A stretch of DNA of 47,176 nucleotides from a virus. The stretch covers positions 1 through 47,176 of the IMG/VR virus record IMGVR_UViG_3300025141_014036; one strand, 5' to 3'. The position numbers and the translations under genes are program-made. Each line of letters begins with the position of its first letter. Position 1 is the first letter of the stretch. The notes under the pieces are model-generated. The model saw nothing but the letters and a program-made list of their open reading frames with translations, did not search any database and was not told the origin of the DNA. Positions 21,886 through 30,893 of the stretch are shown piece by piece.

Positions 21886-23861
21886 CAATTTATTTCGCAA
21901 TTGCCTCCAGCACACGCCAAGTTGGTTTGTAGGGTCGTTTCGTCATGTGTTTCTTGTAGAGCTGTATAGTCTACTTTAGACATAGAGGACGACAGTCTGT
22001 TGAAAGTCTTCTCGTCTTTTTCTGTCGAAACCCTCTCCATTGGAGCTTGTTTAAAATCCTTATCTCCAGTAGCAGCCAGCAAAGAAACGGCAGCAAAGAA
22101 ATCTCTGTTCTTAAAAAGGTACTCGGCAACCTTGTCCCATTCGTCTTTCTCCACGAGGATCGTGCAGCTAACTGAATGGGTAGTTTTCTTTTTGTTATGT
22201 TTGGTTGTCCCGGGAAGAACCCAATTTTCTTGAGTTGATTTTATGTGATTGAGATGCTTAATTGCATCAAGGTCTTTCTTGGTTAATGCGCCGTTCGTGA
22301 TTTCGATTGGAAAGGTGACAACGTCATCCGTCTTATTCGCACTCCAAACGCTTTCCTCGCAGAGCTTATCATTATACAACTTAAAATACTGATACACATT
22401 ATCAATTTTATTGCACTGTACGCGCCTAAAATACTTATGACTATGGTGAGGGTGAATGCCTGACGCAGAACCGAGAACCAAGCTAGACGTTCCTTCTGGT
22501 TTGACACAAGTGACTCTGGCTGCTGGCCTAATGTTAATTTTTTTCGCCCATTTTTCATTTGTGTTAACTGCTATTTCTGAACATTCCTTTTGGTATTTAG
22601 GGTTAAGTAAGGTCTTGGGGTTGTCCATTATTCCTGTTATTGATACACCAAGAAGAGCTTCTTCTTCTGTAAGCTCTCTGGAGGCGTTTCTGAGGTAGTG
22701 AAAGTCTGTATAGCCTGCTTGAAGTGTTCCTACTAAAGCAGCAGCCCAAGCGTGCTCTCTAAACTCTTTGGGAGTATGGGTCTTAGCTCCATTTACGGAA
22801 GTGAGATTACAAAACTGAACACCGCACCTTCCGTCCTTAGTTACCGGAATAAAGCCTATCTCTCGACAAGGGTTAGAAAGCATGTCTTCATGATCCGCAA
22901 AAATAAACCCCGGCTCACCGAACTCTTTAGCGCTGTTTAAAACCTTCTTGAAGTCTTCTTCTGTAACTTTTTTTCTCAAAAATAAGATTGAGTTATTGCT
23001 TCTGGCTCTCTGTGGGTTGTCTTCAAACCAGTTTCCTGTTTTAGAGTTCATCATGTCCTCATCGTCGGCGTCAAAGACAACGGAGGTCGCGGCACGGCGA
23101 ATGCCTCCACTAAGAACCGCATCAGCGCAATGCATTAGAATGTCGTAAGCATTTATTGGTTCTAGCCTTAACTGGCTTTTATTTTCGATGAGCTCGTCTA
23201 GCAACTTCTTGATCTTTATGTGAGCTGCTTTTAATCCACTATAGCCGGGAGCTTTCCCTCCTCCAGTTTTGAGCCTCGCTCCTTTTCTCCGAATCTTAGA
23301 GTAATCGAATACAACCTTTCTGCCTGTAAAGGGAGTCTGTTTAAAGAAACTGTCAAGTAAAACTTCGATACTATCCGCCCAGCCCTCTATGCTGTCTTCA
23401 ACAGAATACGTCATGACGATTCCCGTCTTATTTTCCGCGCTAACTAAGTCAGGAAGTCTGCTGAGATATTTCTTGGTAATTCCAAAATCAACTCCACACC
23501 CGCAAAGAAGTAGATAGAAACATTCGGCGAAAGACCTAATTGAATCCATGTGTCTGCAAGAGCAATTAAAAATTCTTGCATTATGGGCTAGGACTGCTGG
23601 TCCTGCAAATTGCATAGACCTCATGGAAGGGATTATCTTCTTTTCTCTTACTAGAGTGAAAGCTTTCTTGATTTCCTCTTTGTCTTCATCTGGTAAAAAG
23701 TTATATTTTTCTAGGTGCATCCCCTCTACTCTGGAGACCGCCTCATCCCACGTTTCTCTTCGTTTGTTTTTGTCGCTATAGCGAGCGTATTTGCTTGTAA
23801 AAATAAAATTTGAAATTTCCTCTAATCCGTTAATCTGGGGCTTACTATTTTGTGTGTGCAT
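21885..23861 (-). CDS. nrdJ: Adenosylcobalamin-dependent (class II) ribonucleotide reductase
   Basis: A 658-residue monomeric class II reductase, which makes deoxyribonucleotides from ribonucleotides using coenzyme B12. FNCSCRHM near residue 98 and the following LLLCGCGVDFG belong to the N-terminal substrate and active-site region; NPCREIGF near 335 holds the N-C-E catalytic group; RRAATSV and LGTLQAGYTDF are family blocks. The C-terminal CAGGNC (C650, C655) is the swinging pair that takes electrons from thioredoxin. No intein is seen. The length matches Lactobacillus/cyanophage-type enzymes. It is first in its transcript, from the promoter at 23883-23910. Confidence 0.95.
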   Translation of the reverse strand: MHTQNSKPQINGLEEISNFIFTSKYARYSDKNKRRETWDEAVSRVEGMHLEKYNFLPDEDKEEIKKAFTLVREKKIIPSMRSMQFAGPAVLAHNARIFNCSCRHMDSIRSFAECFYLLLCGCGVDFGITKKYLSRLPDLVSAENKTGIVMTYSVEDSIEGWADSIEVLLDSFFKQTPFTGRKVVFDYSKIRRKGARLKTGGGKAPGYSGLKAAHIKIKKLLDELIENKSQLRLEPINAYDILMHCADAVLSGGIRRAATSVVFDADDEDMMNSKTGNWFEDNPQRARSNNSILFLRKKVTEEDFKKVLNSAKEFGEPGFIFADHEDMLSNPCREIGFIPVTKDGRCGVQFCNLTSVNGAKTHTPKEFREHAWAAALVGTLQAGYTDFHYLRNASRELTEEEALLGVSITGIMDNPKTLLNPKYQKECSEIAVNTNEKWAKKINIRPAARVTCVKPEGTSSLVLGSASGIHPHHSHKYFRRVQCNKIDNVYQYFKLYNDKLCEESVWSANKTDDVVTFPIEITNGALTKKDLDAIKHLNHIKSTQENWVLPGTTKHNKKKTTHSVSCTILVEKDEWDKVAEYLFKNRDFFAAVSLLAATGDKDFKQAPMERVSTEKDEKTFNRLSSSMSKVDYTALQETHDETTLQTNLACAGGNCEIN

Positions 23862-23882
23862 CTCTTTAAGAAGGTTCTATCA

Positions 23883-23910
23883 TTATTACACTAACTTGGC
23901 CTTAGGTCAA
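23883..23910 (-). promoter_or_regulatory. Sigma70-type promoter overlapping the polymerase stop codon
   Basis: Minus strand: TTGACC (23910-23905) followed after 16 bp by TAATAA (23888-23883), or after 17 bp by AATAAT. The TGA inside the -35 is the stop of the DNA polymerase gene. It would drive the reductase with a leader of about 14 nt containing AAAGAG. The -10 is weaker than in the other promoters. Confidence 0.6.
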
Positions 23911-26504
23911 GATATATCTTTTAATTCGGACAGTTTTGTGAAGATTTTTTGACTTTGGATGCCAATGTTATCGATAAAAACCGCATCTTCTTTTTTGAGT
24001 CCTTTGATTATCACTATATCTTCCTTGGCGGGAACCCTGCCTCCGTTAATTAGGGCGCTTTCGTCTATCTTTCGGTTAAATTGTAAAGCAGTTATTACTC
24101 CTGTCTCGTCAGAATTAGTTAGCCTCATGTAGGTGGAGCCTTTTTTAGACTTCCCCTTATAGTAATCATCAATAGTAGAAACAAATGTGACTTTCTCTCC
24201 TACTCTTTTATCATTAACCTCTCTAATGCTCTGTAATCCCGGCACACTCTCTTTAAACACCTTTCTGAGTGAGTTTGCGTGAGAATAGCCCAAGAGCTTT
24301 TTCTCATAATACCAGTTGGCTAAGCTCTCGGATTTACTATTTTGGTTGTAAATTTCTTTATAAGGTGTGTATTTTCTCTTAATTGTCTCAAATCTTGAGC
24401 CTTTTATGTAAACTTTTCCGTCTTCGTCTTGTCTGTCAACTAAGCTTTTAATAATTTTAATTAAATCAAAATCAAATTTATCGCCTAGGCTGTAGGTTAT
24501 TCTCTTCTCTCTTTGTGTTAATATGTTCCATAGTTGGGCTTCCAGCACTATCTTGGTTCTGGTCTGTGAGAAACCTTCGAAAGCTCCGGCTTGGATTAAG
24601 GCAGACAGTACGCCTATCCCGACCTTAGCTTCGCTGGCAGCTTGAAACACCTCGAACTTGTTTGAAAATTCTGCTCTAAAATTATTTAGCTTTTCTATGG
24701 TCTTGTCTGAAATTCCTTTTATAGAAGTCAACCCGTACCTTATGTTCTCTCCTTCAATGCAGAAGTCCATCTTAGACTTGGTAATATGGGGAGGTAGCAG
24801 CTTTATGTCAAATAGGGATAGCTCTACTTGTATCTTGTTTATTTCCGATAGGGGGTCTGGTTCGTGTTTCGTCATCTTCAAGAGAGACAAAAAGAATTCC
24901 TTAGGATACTTAAATTTCAAATAAGTTGTGATGGCTGCTAAGGCAGCATAACAAATCGAATGAGACTTATTGAAAGAATAGTTTGCGGAATCTTCTAGCA
25001 CTTTCCACAGTACATCGCCTACGTCTACTTGCCCTTTGGTTCCTGTCCATTCAGATGAAAGCCTGTTTTCGTCTACTTTCTGTCTAATCTTTTTCTTCCA
25101 CTGCCTGACTTCTTTAACTTTCTTCTTACCTACTATTCGCCTTAAGATTTCCGCTTCATCTAGTGTGAAGCCTATCTTATGGGCCATCTGCATTAACTGC
25201 TCTTGGTAGAGGGCTACTCCCCCGGTTCCCTTAAGGATCTCGTCAAACAGAGGGTGTATGGGCTCGTAAGCGTCGTGGTTTGCGTAGTCAGCGTATTGTT
25301 TAACGAACGCAAGGGCTCCGGGCCTTCCTAGGGCTAATACGGCGCTAAGCTCTTCTAGGTTCTTAGGTCTTACTTCCTGACAGACTCTAAAGTTAGTGTC
25401 TGCTTCTATTTGGAATAGTCCGTGAGGAGTTTTTAAGTCCTGCAAGTCTCTATATATACTTAGGTCGTTAAGGTCTATTTCCGTAGCCTTTAATCCAACT
25501 TGCTGACAGACATCATTAACAACCGACACACTTCTGAGGCCTAGTATATCCAACTTGACGTTGAATAAAGAAACCCAATTCATATCATAGGACGATACCA
25601 CGGCCTTGTCGCTGGTTAGTTCCACTGGGCAGCTATCTTCTAGTTGGTCGTAAGATAGCAAGACGCCAGAAGCATGGACGCTCTTGTTTTTAATTAAGCC
25701 GCGAAGTTTTAGGGCTGTTCTGTACGCTTCTTTATTTTCTTTTTCGTCGCACCAATCTTTAAATTCTGATACTTCTTCGTATGCTTCCTCTAGGTCCTTT
25801 ACTTGACCAAAGATTTTGGGAATGTGGCTAGAGACTGTGTTCATCTCTGTCTCGCTCTTACCTGCTATAATCTTTCCGCATTCTTTAATAAGAAGCTTGC
25901 CGCTAAGTTTATTAAGGGTGAGAATCTTTGCCGTCTTGCCTCTAAACTTGTCGTCGATATAATCTAATACTCTGTGCCTATTATAATAGCAAACATCATT
26001 ATCAATATCGACCATAAGATTTCCGTCAAGATACGTGATCCCGTCTACGACCTTTTTCTTTGCCCGAATCTTTGAAATGAATCTCTCGAAAAATAAGTTA
26101 TATTTAATTGGGTCTAGGTTAGTGATGCCTAGCAAAAATAAGACAAAACTTCCAGCAGCAGAACCACGGCCCAAGCCAATAGGGATATCGCTTTTTTTGC
26201 AAAAGTTAATAACATCCCAAGTGAGGAGCATGTAGTCGATAAAGCCAAGCTCTTTCATCGTCTTGATCTCAAGTTCTGTCCTGTCCGTATATCTCTCGGC
26301 AAGTTTGGGGTCTAGTTCCCCGCTCAAGATTTTCTCTTCGTACCCTACGTAGCAAAGCTTGCGGAGTATCTGGTAGTTGTCGTCCTCGTCGCTAACCTCA
26401 AGCTTCTCTTTAGCTTCGTCACTAATCTCAAAGGAGGGAAGTCTTACGCCGTGAAGCGACAAGTCTGTGTTTTTAAACTTTTTTAAAAATGTATTTGGTG
26501 TCAT
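23907..26504 (-). CDS. dnaE: DNA polymerase III alpha subunit, catalytic part without PHP domain
   Basis: An 865-residue C-family replicative polymerase that lacks the N-terminal PHP domain. It begins exactly where the palm/thumb section follows PHP in DnaE: GLGRGSAAGS (about 119-128), the metal-binding MVDIDND (two Asp), VKLDILGLRS with the third Asp, ALYQEQLMQMAHKIGF, and FNKSHSICYAALA, all standard DnaE blocks. A C-terminal OB domain follows (KVTFVSTIDDYYKG...TALQFNRK). The PHP part is encoded separately at 27176-27955, with an exonuclease gene between. ATGA overlap with the exonuclease. Confidence 0.95.
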   Translation of the reverse strand: MTPNTFLKKFKNTDLSLHGVRLPSFEISDEAKEKLEVSDEDDNYQILRKLCYVGYEEKILSGELDPKLAERYTDRTELEIKTMKELGFIDYMLLTWDVINFCKKSDIPIGLGRGSAAGSFVLFLLGITNLDPIKYNLFFERFISKIRAKKKVVDGITYLDGNLMVDIDNDVCYYNRHRVLDYIDDKFRGKTAKILTLNKLSGKLLIKECGKIIAGKSETEMNTVSSHIPKIFGQVKDLEEAYEEVSEFKDWCDEKENKEAYRTALKLRGLIKNKSVHASGVLLSYDQLEDSCPVELTSDKAVVSSYDMNWVSLFNVKLDILGLRSVSVVNDVCQQVGLKATEIDLNDLSIYRDLQDLKTPHGLFQIEADTNFRVCQEVRPKNLEELSAVLALGRPGALAFVKQYADYANHDAYEPIHPLFDEILKGTGGVALYQEQLMQMAHKIGFTLDEAEILRRIVGKKKVKEVRQWKKKIRQKVDENRLSSEWTGTKGQVDVGDVLWKVLEDSANYSFNKSHSICYAALAAITTYLKFKYPKEFFLSLLKMTKHEPDPLSEINKIQVELSLFDIKLLPPHITKSKMDFCIEGENIRYGLTSIKGISDKTIEKLNNFRAEFSNKFEVFQAASEAKVGIGVLSALIQAGAFEGFSQTRTKIVLEAQLWNILTQREKRITYSLGDKFDFDLIKIIKSLVDRQDEDGKVYIKGSRFETIKRKYTPYKEIYNQNSKSESLANWYYEKKLLGYSHANSLRKVFKESVPGLQSIREVNDKRVGEKVTFVSTIDDYYKGKSKKGSTYMRLTNSDETGVITALQFNRKIDESALINGGRVPAKEDIVIIKGLKKEDAVFIDNIGIQSQKIFTKLSELKDIS

Positions 26505-27139
26505 AGTTCTAGCGAGTACTTTAAGCGGTTCCAGACTTTTACGTTAAGCTCTAGATCGACAAGGGCGTTATGTAGGTTTTGGTAATCGTGCTCTATATCA
26601 AATTCTTTGCCTAAAGCTGTTAAATTAGATCTAATCCCTTTTCTTCTTGTATTATATATTCTGTATTGATATTCTGCGAAATCTTCTTCTGGCTTATATG
26701 GTATATCCATCTTAATGCCTCTGGCTATACAATTAGTATCAATAGTCTTTGATACAAGGTGTTTATAATCCTTGCCTGCTATTTTATAAAGTTCTTTTAT
26801 TAAATAAATATCAAAACCAAGTATATTATGCCCAACTATATAGTCTGCTTCATCTAGCCATTTTATAATTGTGGGTAAGGTTTGCTTAACATTCTTACCA
26901 ACTTTATTTACATAATCTTCATCATAGCGAGTGATGCGAGCAGCATCTTCACTAATCTTGAAGTCGGTGTCCCACTTAATGTAATAATCTTTTTCATCAA
27001 GTTTTTTTGTGCCGTCCGTCTTAATCATTGATACCTGCCAAGTTACGTTGTGACAGAAGTTCAAGCAGAGATTGTATGTCTCGCAGTCAATGAAGATTAG
27101 TTTTTTATCTTTTCTAAATCTAAGTAAGTGTTCGTCCAT
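26501..27139 (-). CDS. DnaQ-like 3'-5' exonuclease (DEDDh)
   Basis: A 212-residue RNase H-fold exonuclease. The DEDDh set is complete: D18 and E20 in FIDCET, D110 in GHNILGFD and H190/D195 in HNALVDLE. This is the proofreading (epsilon-type) or exonuclease I-like architecture. Located between the two parts of the polymerase and coupled by ATGA to the catalytic part, it is most likely the proofreading partner. No clamp-binding motif was searched for or seen. Confidence 0.9.
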   Translation of the reverse strand: MDEHLLRFRKDKKLIFIDCETYNLCLNFCHNVTWQVSMIKTDGTKKLDEKDYYIKWDTDFKISEDAARITRYDEDYVNKVGKNVKQTLPTIIKWLDEADYIVGHNILGFDIYLIKELYKIAGKDYKHLVSKTIDTNCIARGIKMDIPYKPEEDFAEYQYRIYNTRRKGIRSNLTALGKEFDIEHDYQNLHNALVDLELNVKVWNRLKYSLEL

Positions 27140-27175
27140 ATATATAGTCCACTGTTAAATTAATCCTCCCGCGGA

Positions 27176-27955
27176 TTATTTTTTGCTTTTTGCATTTTTT
27201 TGTTGCTCTTTCCAGCTTTCAAAACTAAACTCGTTGGAGCAGAGGTGATCAAACTTAGGATTGTCTAAGGTGGATCGATTGTTGATGCACCTAAAAGTAA
27301 GATAAGCTTTGAAGTCGTCTTTGTTCTCGTAGTAAATCGACTTCACAGCAAGTGACTGCATTTCGTTTTCTTTGCAATACGTTTTAACTTTCTTATTTAT
27401 AATATAATCAAAAGGTAAATCATTGTCTTCTATAAAAAATACAGGTTTAGTAAACTCAAACTTTGGAAAGCAAACTGAAAAGGTCATTGAATTTTTAAAC
27501 AAAAATGAGTCGTAAAAGGGAACGCATAGCTGAAGGCTCTTGTCGTCCCAGTGCTTCGCAAGAATTGAAAAGTCTGCTCTTGGCTGGTAATAGAATCCGT
27601 CGCACGCCGCATAGCTAGATATCTTGATAAGTTTTTTGTATCCTTCGCTGTTTTTAGCTAAAATAACAAATTTACATTCTGTGTCAAGGGAATCCTTACT
27701 TTTGTCTGTGCTGTCATTGCATATAGACAGCCTCAGGCCAAAGGTTAAGTTTATGCCGCTGTTTTCAAAATTTTTATAAGCCTCTAGGTAGCCGCTCATA
27801 GTGTCCTCCACTAAAAATACGGACTCCAGTTTGTTTCTCTTGGCTATTTCGACTATCGAAGAAGGGTAGTTGCTTCTCTTTTCCTCTAGGTCTTCCAAAG
27901 AGAGAATCGATCTGCCGATACTATAGTGAGATTTGAATAAAGGAATAGATTTCAT
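27176..27955 (-). CDS. Separate PHP-domain protein of DNA polymerase III
   Basis: A 259-residue protein matching the N-terminal PHP domain of DnaE. MKSIPLFKSHYSIGRSIL stands at the HxHxxYSxxDG position, followed by VFLVEDTMSGYLEAY (LAiTDh..l.G...f), NLTFGLRLSI, YKKLIKISSYA, and near the end FRCINNRSTLDN, the last conserved block before the polymerase section. Several metal histidines are missing (SHYS instead of HxHxxYS), so phosphatase activity is doubtful and a structural role is more likely. The TTG at 27970 is less likely than the ATG at 27955, which follows AAGAAG and the previous stop by 4 bp. Confidence 0.8.
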   Translation of the reverse strand: MKSIPLFKSHYSIGRSILSLEDLEEKRSNYPSSIVEIAKRNKLESVFLVEDTMSGYLEAYKNFENSGINLTFGLRLSICNDSTDKSKDSLDTECKFVILAKNSEGYKKLIKISSYAACDGFYYQPRADFSILAKHWDDKSLQLCVPFYDSFLFKNSMTFSVCFPKFEFTKPVFFIEDNDLPFDYIINKKVKTYCKENEMQSLAVKSIYYENKDDFKAYLTFRCINNRSTLDNPKFDHLCSNEFSFESWKEQQKNAKSKK

Positions 27956-27959
27956 CTTC

Positions 27960-28940
27960 TTAAAGGGCAACGCTTATTTTATGGAGAAAATAATCATTCA
28001 AGCGTTCGTTTTCTTTTTCGTCGTAGCTCCTTTCTCCGCTAATGGAGTTCTCCTTCCAAAAAAACTTACATATTTTGCCGTGAAACATCCACGCTCTATC
28101 TGGGTGAGACTTTTTATCCCAATTTGTTACTAGAGACGGGCCGCTGTCCCGGTTTTTTAAATCTTCAAAAAATTCATCTATTTTATCAACTGAGTTAAGC
28201 TGATCACCGTTTTCTATATGGATAGCTCTCATATTATCAAAATAATCTGCATATTTACCTTTCCAAAGTAGCACATTTATAACAGACTCATCACTAAAGA
28301 ACTCGTTCTGGTTCCTAAATATTTCTTTATCTGTTAAAATTTTACGAGCCTCTTCCCAGAAAGGCTTTGAGTCTTTATTGTAGTAAAAAAAGCATGACGA
28401 CCTATAATGCTCCCTTTTATAACCTAATTTATCGATGCCTAGATTTTTAATTAGCCACCATTCCAGTGTTTTCTCCTCTTTGTAGCCTTCTTTTGTGTGT
28501 GGGTTGCCTTTCCCTCCAAACATCATCAACTCCCACAGATATCTTGGTAATATGGGATAGTTTGTTGATTTCTCTCTGCCAGTTAAAAACGCAGAGTCAA
28601 TATCTCTTGTTGGAAACGTGTCTACGTCTAAATACAAAAACTCGTCAATTAGATTTGTTTCCAGTGAGTCAGCAACAATGGAAGCTTTCAAAAAACAGGA
28701 ATACATGGTCTTATCCCATCCGTCTTTAATTAAATCGTTTTTCCCAGTAGACTCGTACTCAAGTAAGTTGGGGTCATCAACTCTTTTCCAAATAACGTTT
28801 TTAAAAGACTCGGTAGGTAGAAAGTTAACGGTATACGCTAGAACCTTGTTCTCGGAAAATTTATCCAAGAGTCTAAGTACGTTCCTCATCAAGTAATAGT
28901 ACTTTTCGTCGCAAAACAAGACATAACCTTTGTTACTCAT
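27960..28940 (-). CDS. GT-A glycosyltransferase (GT8-like) inside the replication block
   Basis: A 326-residue protein with the GT-A nucleotide-sugar site FLYLDVDTFPTRD (D105-V-D107) after a Rossmann-like start, a later WWLIKNLGID segment, and SCFFYYNKDSKPFWEEA, the shape of GT8 and related capsular transferases. It would transfer a sugar from a nucleotide donor using Mn2+. It has its own promoter and a good ribosome site (GGGAGGAAT directly before the ATG). Sitting between nuclease and polymerase genes, it is out of place and may have been inserted there. Confidence 0.75.
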   Translation of the reverse strand: MSNKGYVLFCDEKYYYLMRNVLRLLDKFSENKVLAYTVNFLPTESFKNVIWKRVDDPNLLEYESTGKNDLIKDGWDKTMYSCFLKASIVADSLETNLIDEFLYLDVDTFPTRDIDSAFLTGREKSTNYPILPRYLWELMMFGGKGNPHTKEGYKEEKTLEWWLIKNLGIDKLGYKREHYRSSCFFYYNKDSKPFWEEARKILTDKEIFRNQNEFFSDESVINVLLWKGKYADYFDNMRAIHIENGDQLNSVDKIDEFFEDLKNRDSGPSLVTNWDKKSHPDRAWMFHGKICKFFWKENSISGERSYDEKENERLNDYFLHKISVAL

Positions 28941-28951
28941 ATTCCTCCCTA

Positions 28952-28980
28952 AGGATAGCCTATACTGAGGCTAAAGTCAA
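28952..28980 (-). promoter_or_regulatory. Sigma70-type promoter
   Basis: Minus strand: TTGACT (28980-28975), 17-bp spacer, TATCCT (28957-28952). A second TTGACT five bases upstream contains the TGA stop of the nuclease gene. The -10 is imperfect, and the ribosome site of the next gene would be partly upstream of the predicted start point, so the exact register is uncertain. Confidence 0.5.
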
Positions 28981-28981
28981 G

Positions 28982-29956
28982 TCAAAAACCGGAGAAATCA
29001 AAAGCTGTTTTACCTTGGGGAGGGTTTCCTGTCCAGACTGGGCAACCATCGTAGTTCTTCTCTACTATTTCGTATTTATGGTCGGCCTTTAATTCATCTT
29101 TATTAAAAGCACTTCTGTATATCTTTCCAGAGTCCTTGTCTACTAGGGAGTAAAAAGTACTTGGCTTTCTAACTGGACATATCCACTTTCCGGGCTTGTC
29201 GCTGCCGCAGAGCCACCTATATTTCCTGCTATTTTTAGCTAAGTTATCAAGGGCTTTGTCTTCATCGTAGTTAGAAAGTAGATCGGCAAGTTCTGAGAGG
29301 AACATTTCAAAGCCTTCTAACTCGTCCTCTGAGAGTTTGGGGGCGACTTGCTCTGGGTTATCTGGGAACCTTAGAAATAAAAACTTAACGTTAGGTATTA
29401 CCCCGTCGCTCTTAAAGGTAGCAAGGGAATACATTAGAGCTTGATAATTCGCATTTATTTCTTCTTTACTGAATTTGCTTTTGCTACTCTTGTAGTCCCA
29501 AATATCTATTCCATTTTTATAAAAAGCTTTTTTATCAATGAAGCCATTAATAACGAAGTTATCCCCTTCTATTTCAAAATGCTCCTCTTCTTTGAGGCTT
29601 TTGCTGCCTTTACAAAAAAAGTTATGATTAAACCCTACATAAAGCATTTGATAAATAAGAGATAGATTGTCTTTGTCATTGACGTTTAAACGTTTAGTGT
29701 GTTTTGTTAGCAGTTTATTTACCGGCTTGCATCTAAGTATTGCTGTTGGGTTTTTCTTAAGTTTATTAAAGTATTTCTTTTTATGCCTCGGTTTTAGCAG
29801 TAATTCGAAGATCAAATGGACAATGGTTCCCCTAGATGCTCCGTCGTTGGTCGTGTCAGGAACCTTTAAGAAATACTTAGAGTAGAATAGCCAACTACAC
29901 GTATCTAGTGTTTTTATCTTGCTTGCGCTAAGACGTATTTTATCATTTTTAGACAT
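28982..29956 (-). CDS. PD-(D/E)XK nuclease, RecB/Cas4-like
   Basis: A 324-residue exonuclease-type protein. LSASKIKTLDTCSWLFYSKYFL (from residue 9) is the conserved first helix of RecB/Cas4-like nucleases, SRGTIVHLIFELLL the next, and NGFIDKK followed by IDIWDYKSSK gives the metal-binding D...D-x-K core; NANYQALMYSLA is the QxxxY helix. Four cysteines (C20 and three near the C-terminus) are spaced loosely like an iron-sulphur cluster, but this is uncertain. It probably processes DNA ends during phage replication or recombination. Confidence 0.85.
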   Translation of the reverse strand: MSKNDKIRLSASKIKTLDTCSWLFYSKYFLKVPDTTNDGASRGTIVHLIFELLLKPRHKKKYFNKLKKNPTAILRCKPVNKLLTKHTKRLNVNDKDNLSLIYQMLYVGFNHNFFCKGSKSLKEEEHFEIEGDNFVINGFIDKKAFYKNGIDIWDYKSSKSKFSKEEINANYQALMYSLATFKSDGVIPNVKFLFLRFPDNPEQVAPKLSEDELEGFEMFLSELADLLSNYDEDKALDNLAKNSRKYRWLCGSDKPGKWICPVRKPSTFYSLVDKDSGKIYRSAFNKDELKADHKYEIVEKNYDGCPVWTGNPPQGKTAFDFSGF

Positions 29957-30893
29957 TAAAAAAGTTTTTTAAAAGAGCAGGCTCTTTAATGTGCATTTCG
30001 TTGAAGTCGTTGTGCCCCTCCGGAAGCTTTATTGTTATCTGGTTTTCATCAAAGAATTTCAATAGTTTTTTCCTAGCATGGTAAGCTCCTTTGTTTCCTG
30101 CGCTGCTATTATTTGAATCATTATTGAAGGATAGGAATATTCTGTCTGGGTCTAGCCTAGTAAGCAGGCTCAGGGTATCTGGTGACAGACTAACCCCAAA
30201 GGTGACTATGCAGTTTTTTATCCCATGCTCCCACAGTGACAGCATGTCTCCTATGCTCTCAACTAGTACGGCCTCCTTGCTTTTTCTTATTATTTCGTGG
30301 TTAATTATTAAAGGGAATCGCCACTTAGACTTATCTCCTATTAGCTTCCATTTGGGTCTGAAGAACTTCGCGTCATCACCCTGATCTGGTTTTAAGTCTC
30401 TCCCTGCAAACCCTATTATTTGTTTTTTGTTGTTGAATATCGGGAATACATATCTGTAGGCCATCTTCCCAGAAAAAGTAGTACCGCCTTGGAAAAGGTC
30501 TAAGGTGTCGGCGCTTATACCTCTTTTAAGCCAATAAGAATGGTCTTGGACTAGTTTGTAGAGGAGTTCGTTTTTGAAGACTTTAGTTTGAACTACTTTC
30601 GGCTCAATCTTTCTTATCTCTCTGTCTGCGTTGAGTCCTCTGTCTGACATCCATTTGGTTGTGTCAGATTTAGATTTTAAGCGCAATGTTAGCCTAACCA
30701 AATCCTCTAAACTGCCGCCAATATCTTGTCGGAAGTCCTTCCAGACTCCGTCAGCTTTCCTTATGCTTAGTACCGTTGCGCTACTCGAGTCCCTGTAGAG
30801 AGGTTTAGTTCTGAAATACTTGCCTTGGTCGCTGAGGCTATAACCAATCTCAGTTAAAATTTCTCTTATTTGATCAACGTCTAGGTTACTCAT
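29949..30893 (-). CDS. DnaG-like primase with degenerate zinc domain
   Basis: A 314-residue TOPRIM primase. Residues 25-70 follow the zinc-domain plan (RTKPLYRDSSSATVLSI, then GVWKDFRQDIGGSLEDLV), but every zinc cysteine has been replaced. The TOPRIM region has VESIGDML (E212, D216) and the second acidic site SFNNDSN with N257, N258 and D259 instead of DxD. The protein should still prime DNA, but without zinc at the template-recognition end. It overlaps the helicase stop by 4 bp and is followed at once by the nuclease. Confidence 0.87.
   Translation of the reverse strand: MSNLDVDQIREILTEIGYSLSDQGKYFRTKPLYRDSSSATVLSIRKADGVWKDFRQDIGGSLEDLVRLTLRLKSKSDTTKWMSDRGLNADREIRKIEPKVVQTKVFKNELLYKLVQDHSYWLKRGISADTLDLFQGGTTFSGKMAYRYVFPIFNNKKQIIGFAGRDLKPDQGDDAKFFRPKWKLIGDKSKWRFPLIINHEIIRKSKEAVLVESIGDMLSLWEHGIKNCIVTFGVSLSPDTLSLLTRLDPDRIFLSFNNDSNNSSAGNKGAYHARKKLLKFFDENQITIKLPEGHNDFNEMHIKEPALLKNFFNV

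Noticed and set aside
27161-27184. AATCC/GGATT hairpin followed by T-run on the plus strand, and a shared 14-mer near 33334
   Set aside because: There are no plus-strand genes to terminate, the stem is only 5 bp, and one shared AT-rich 14-mer is expected by chance in this length.
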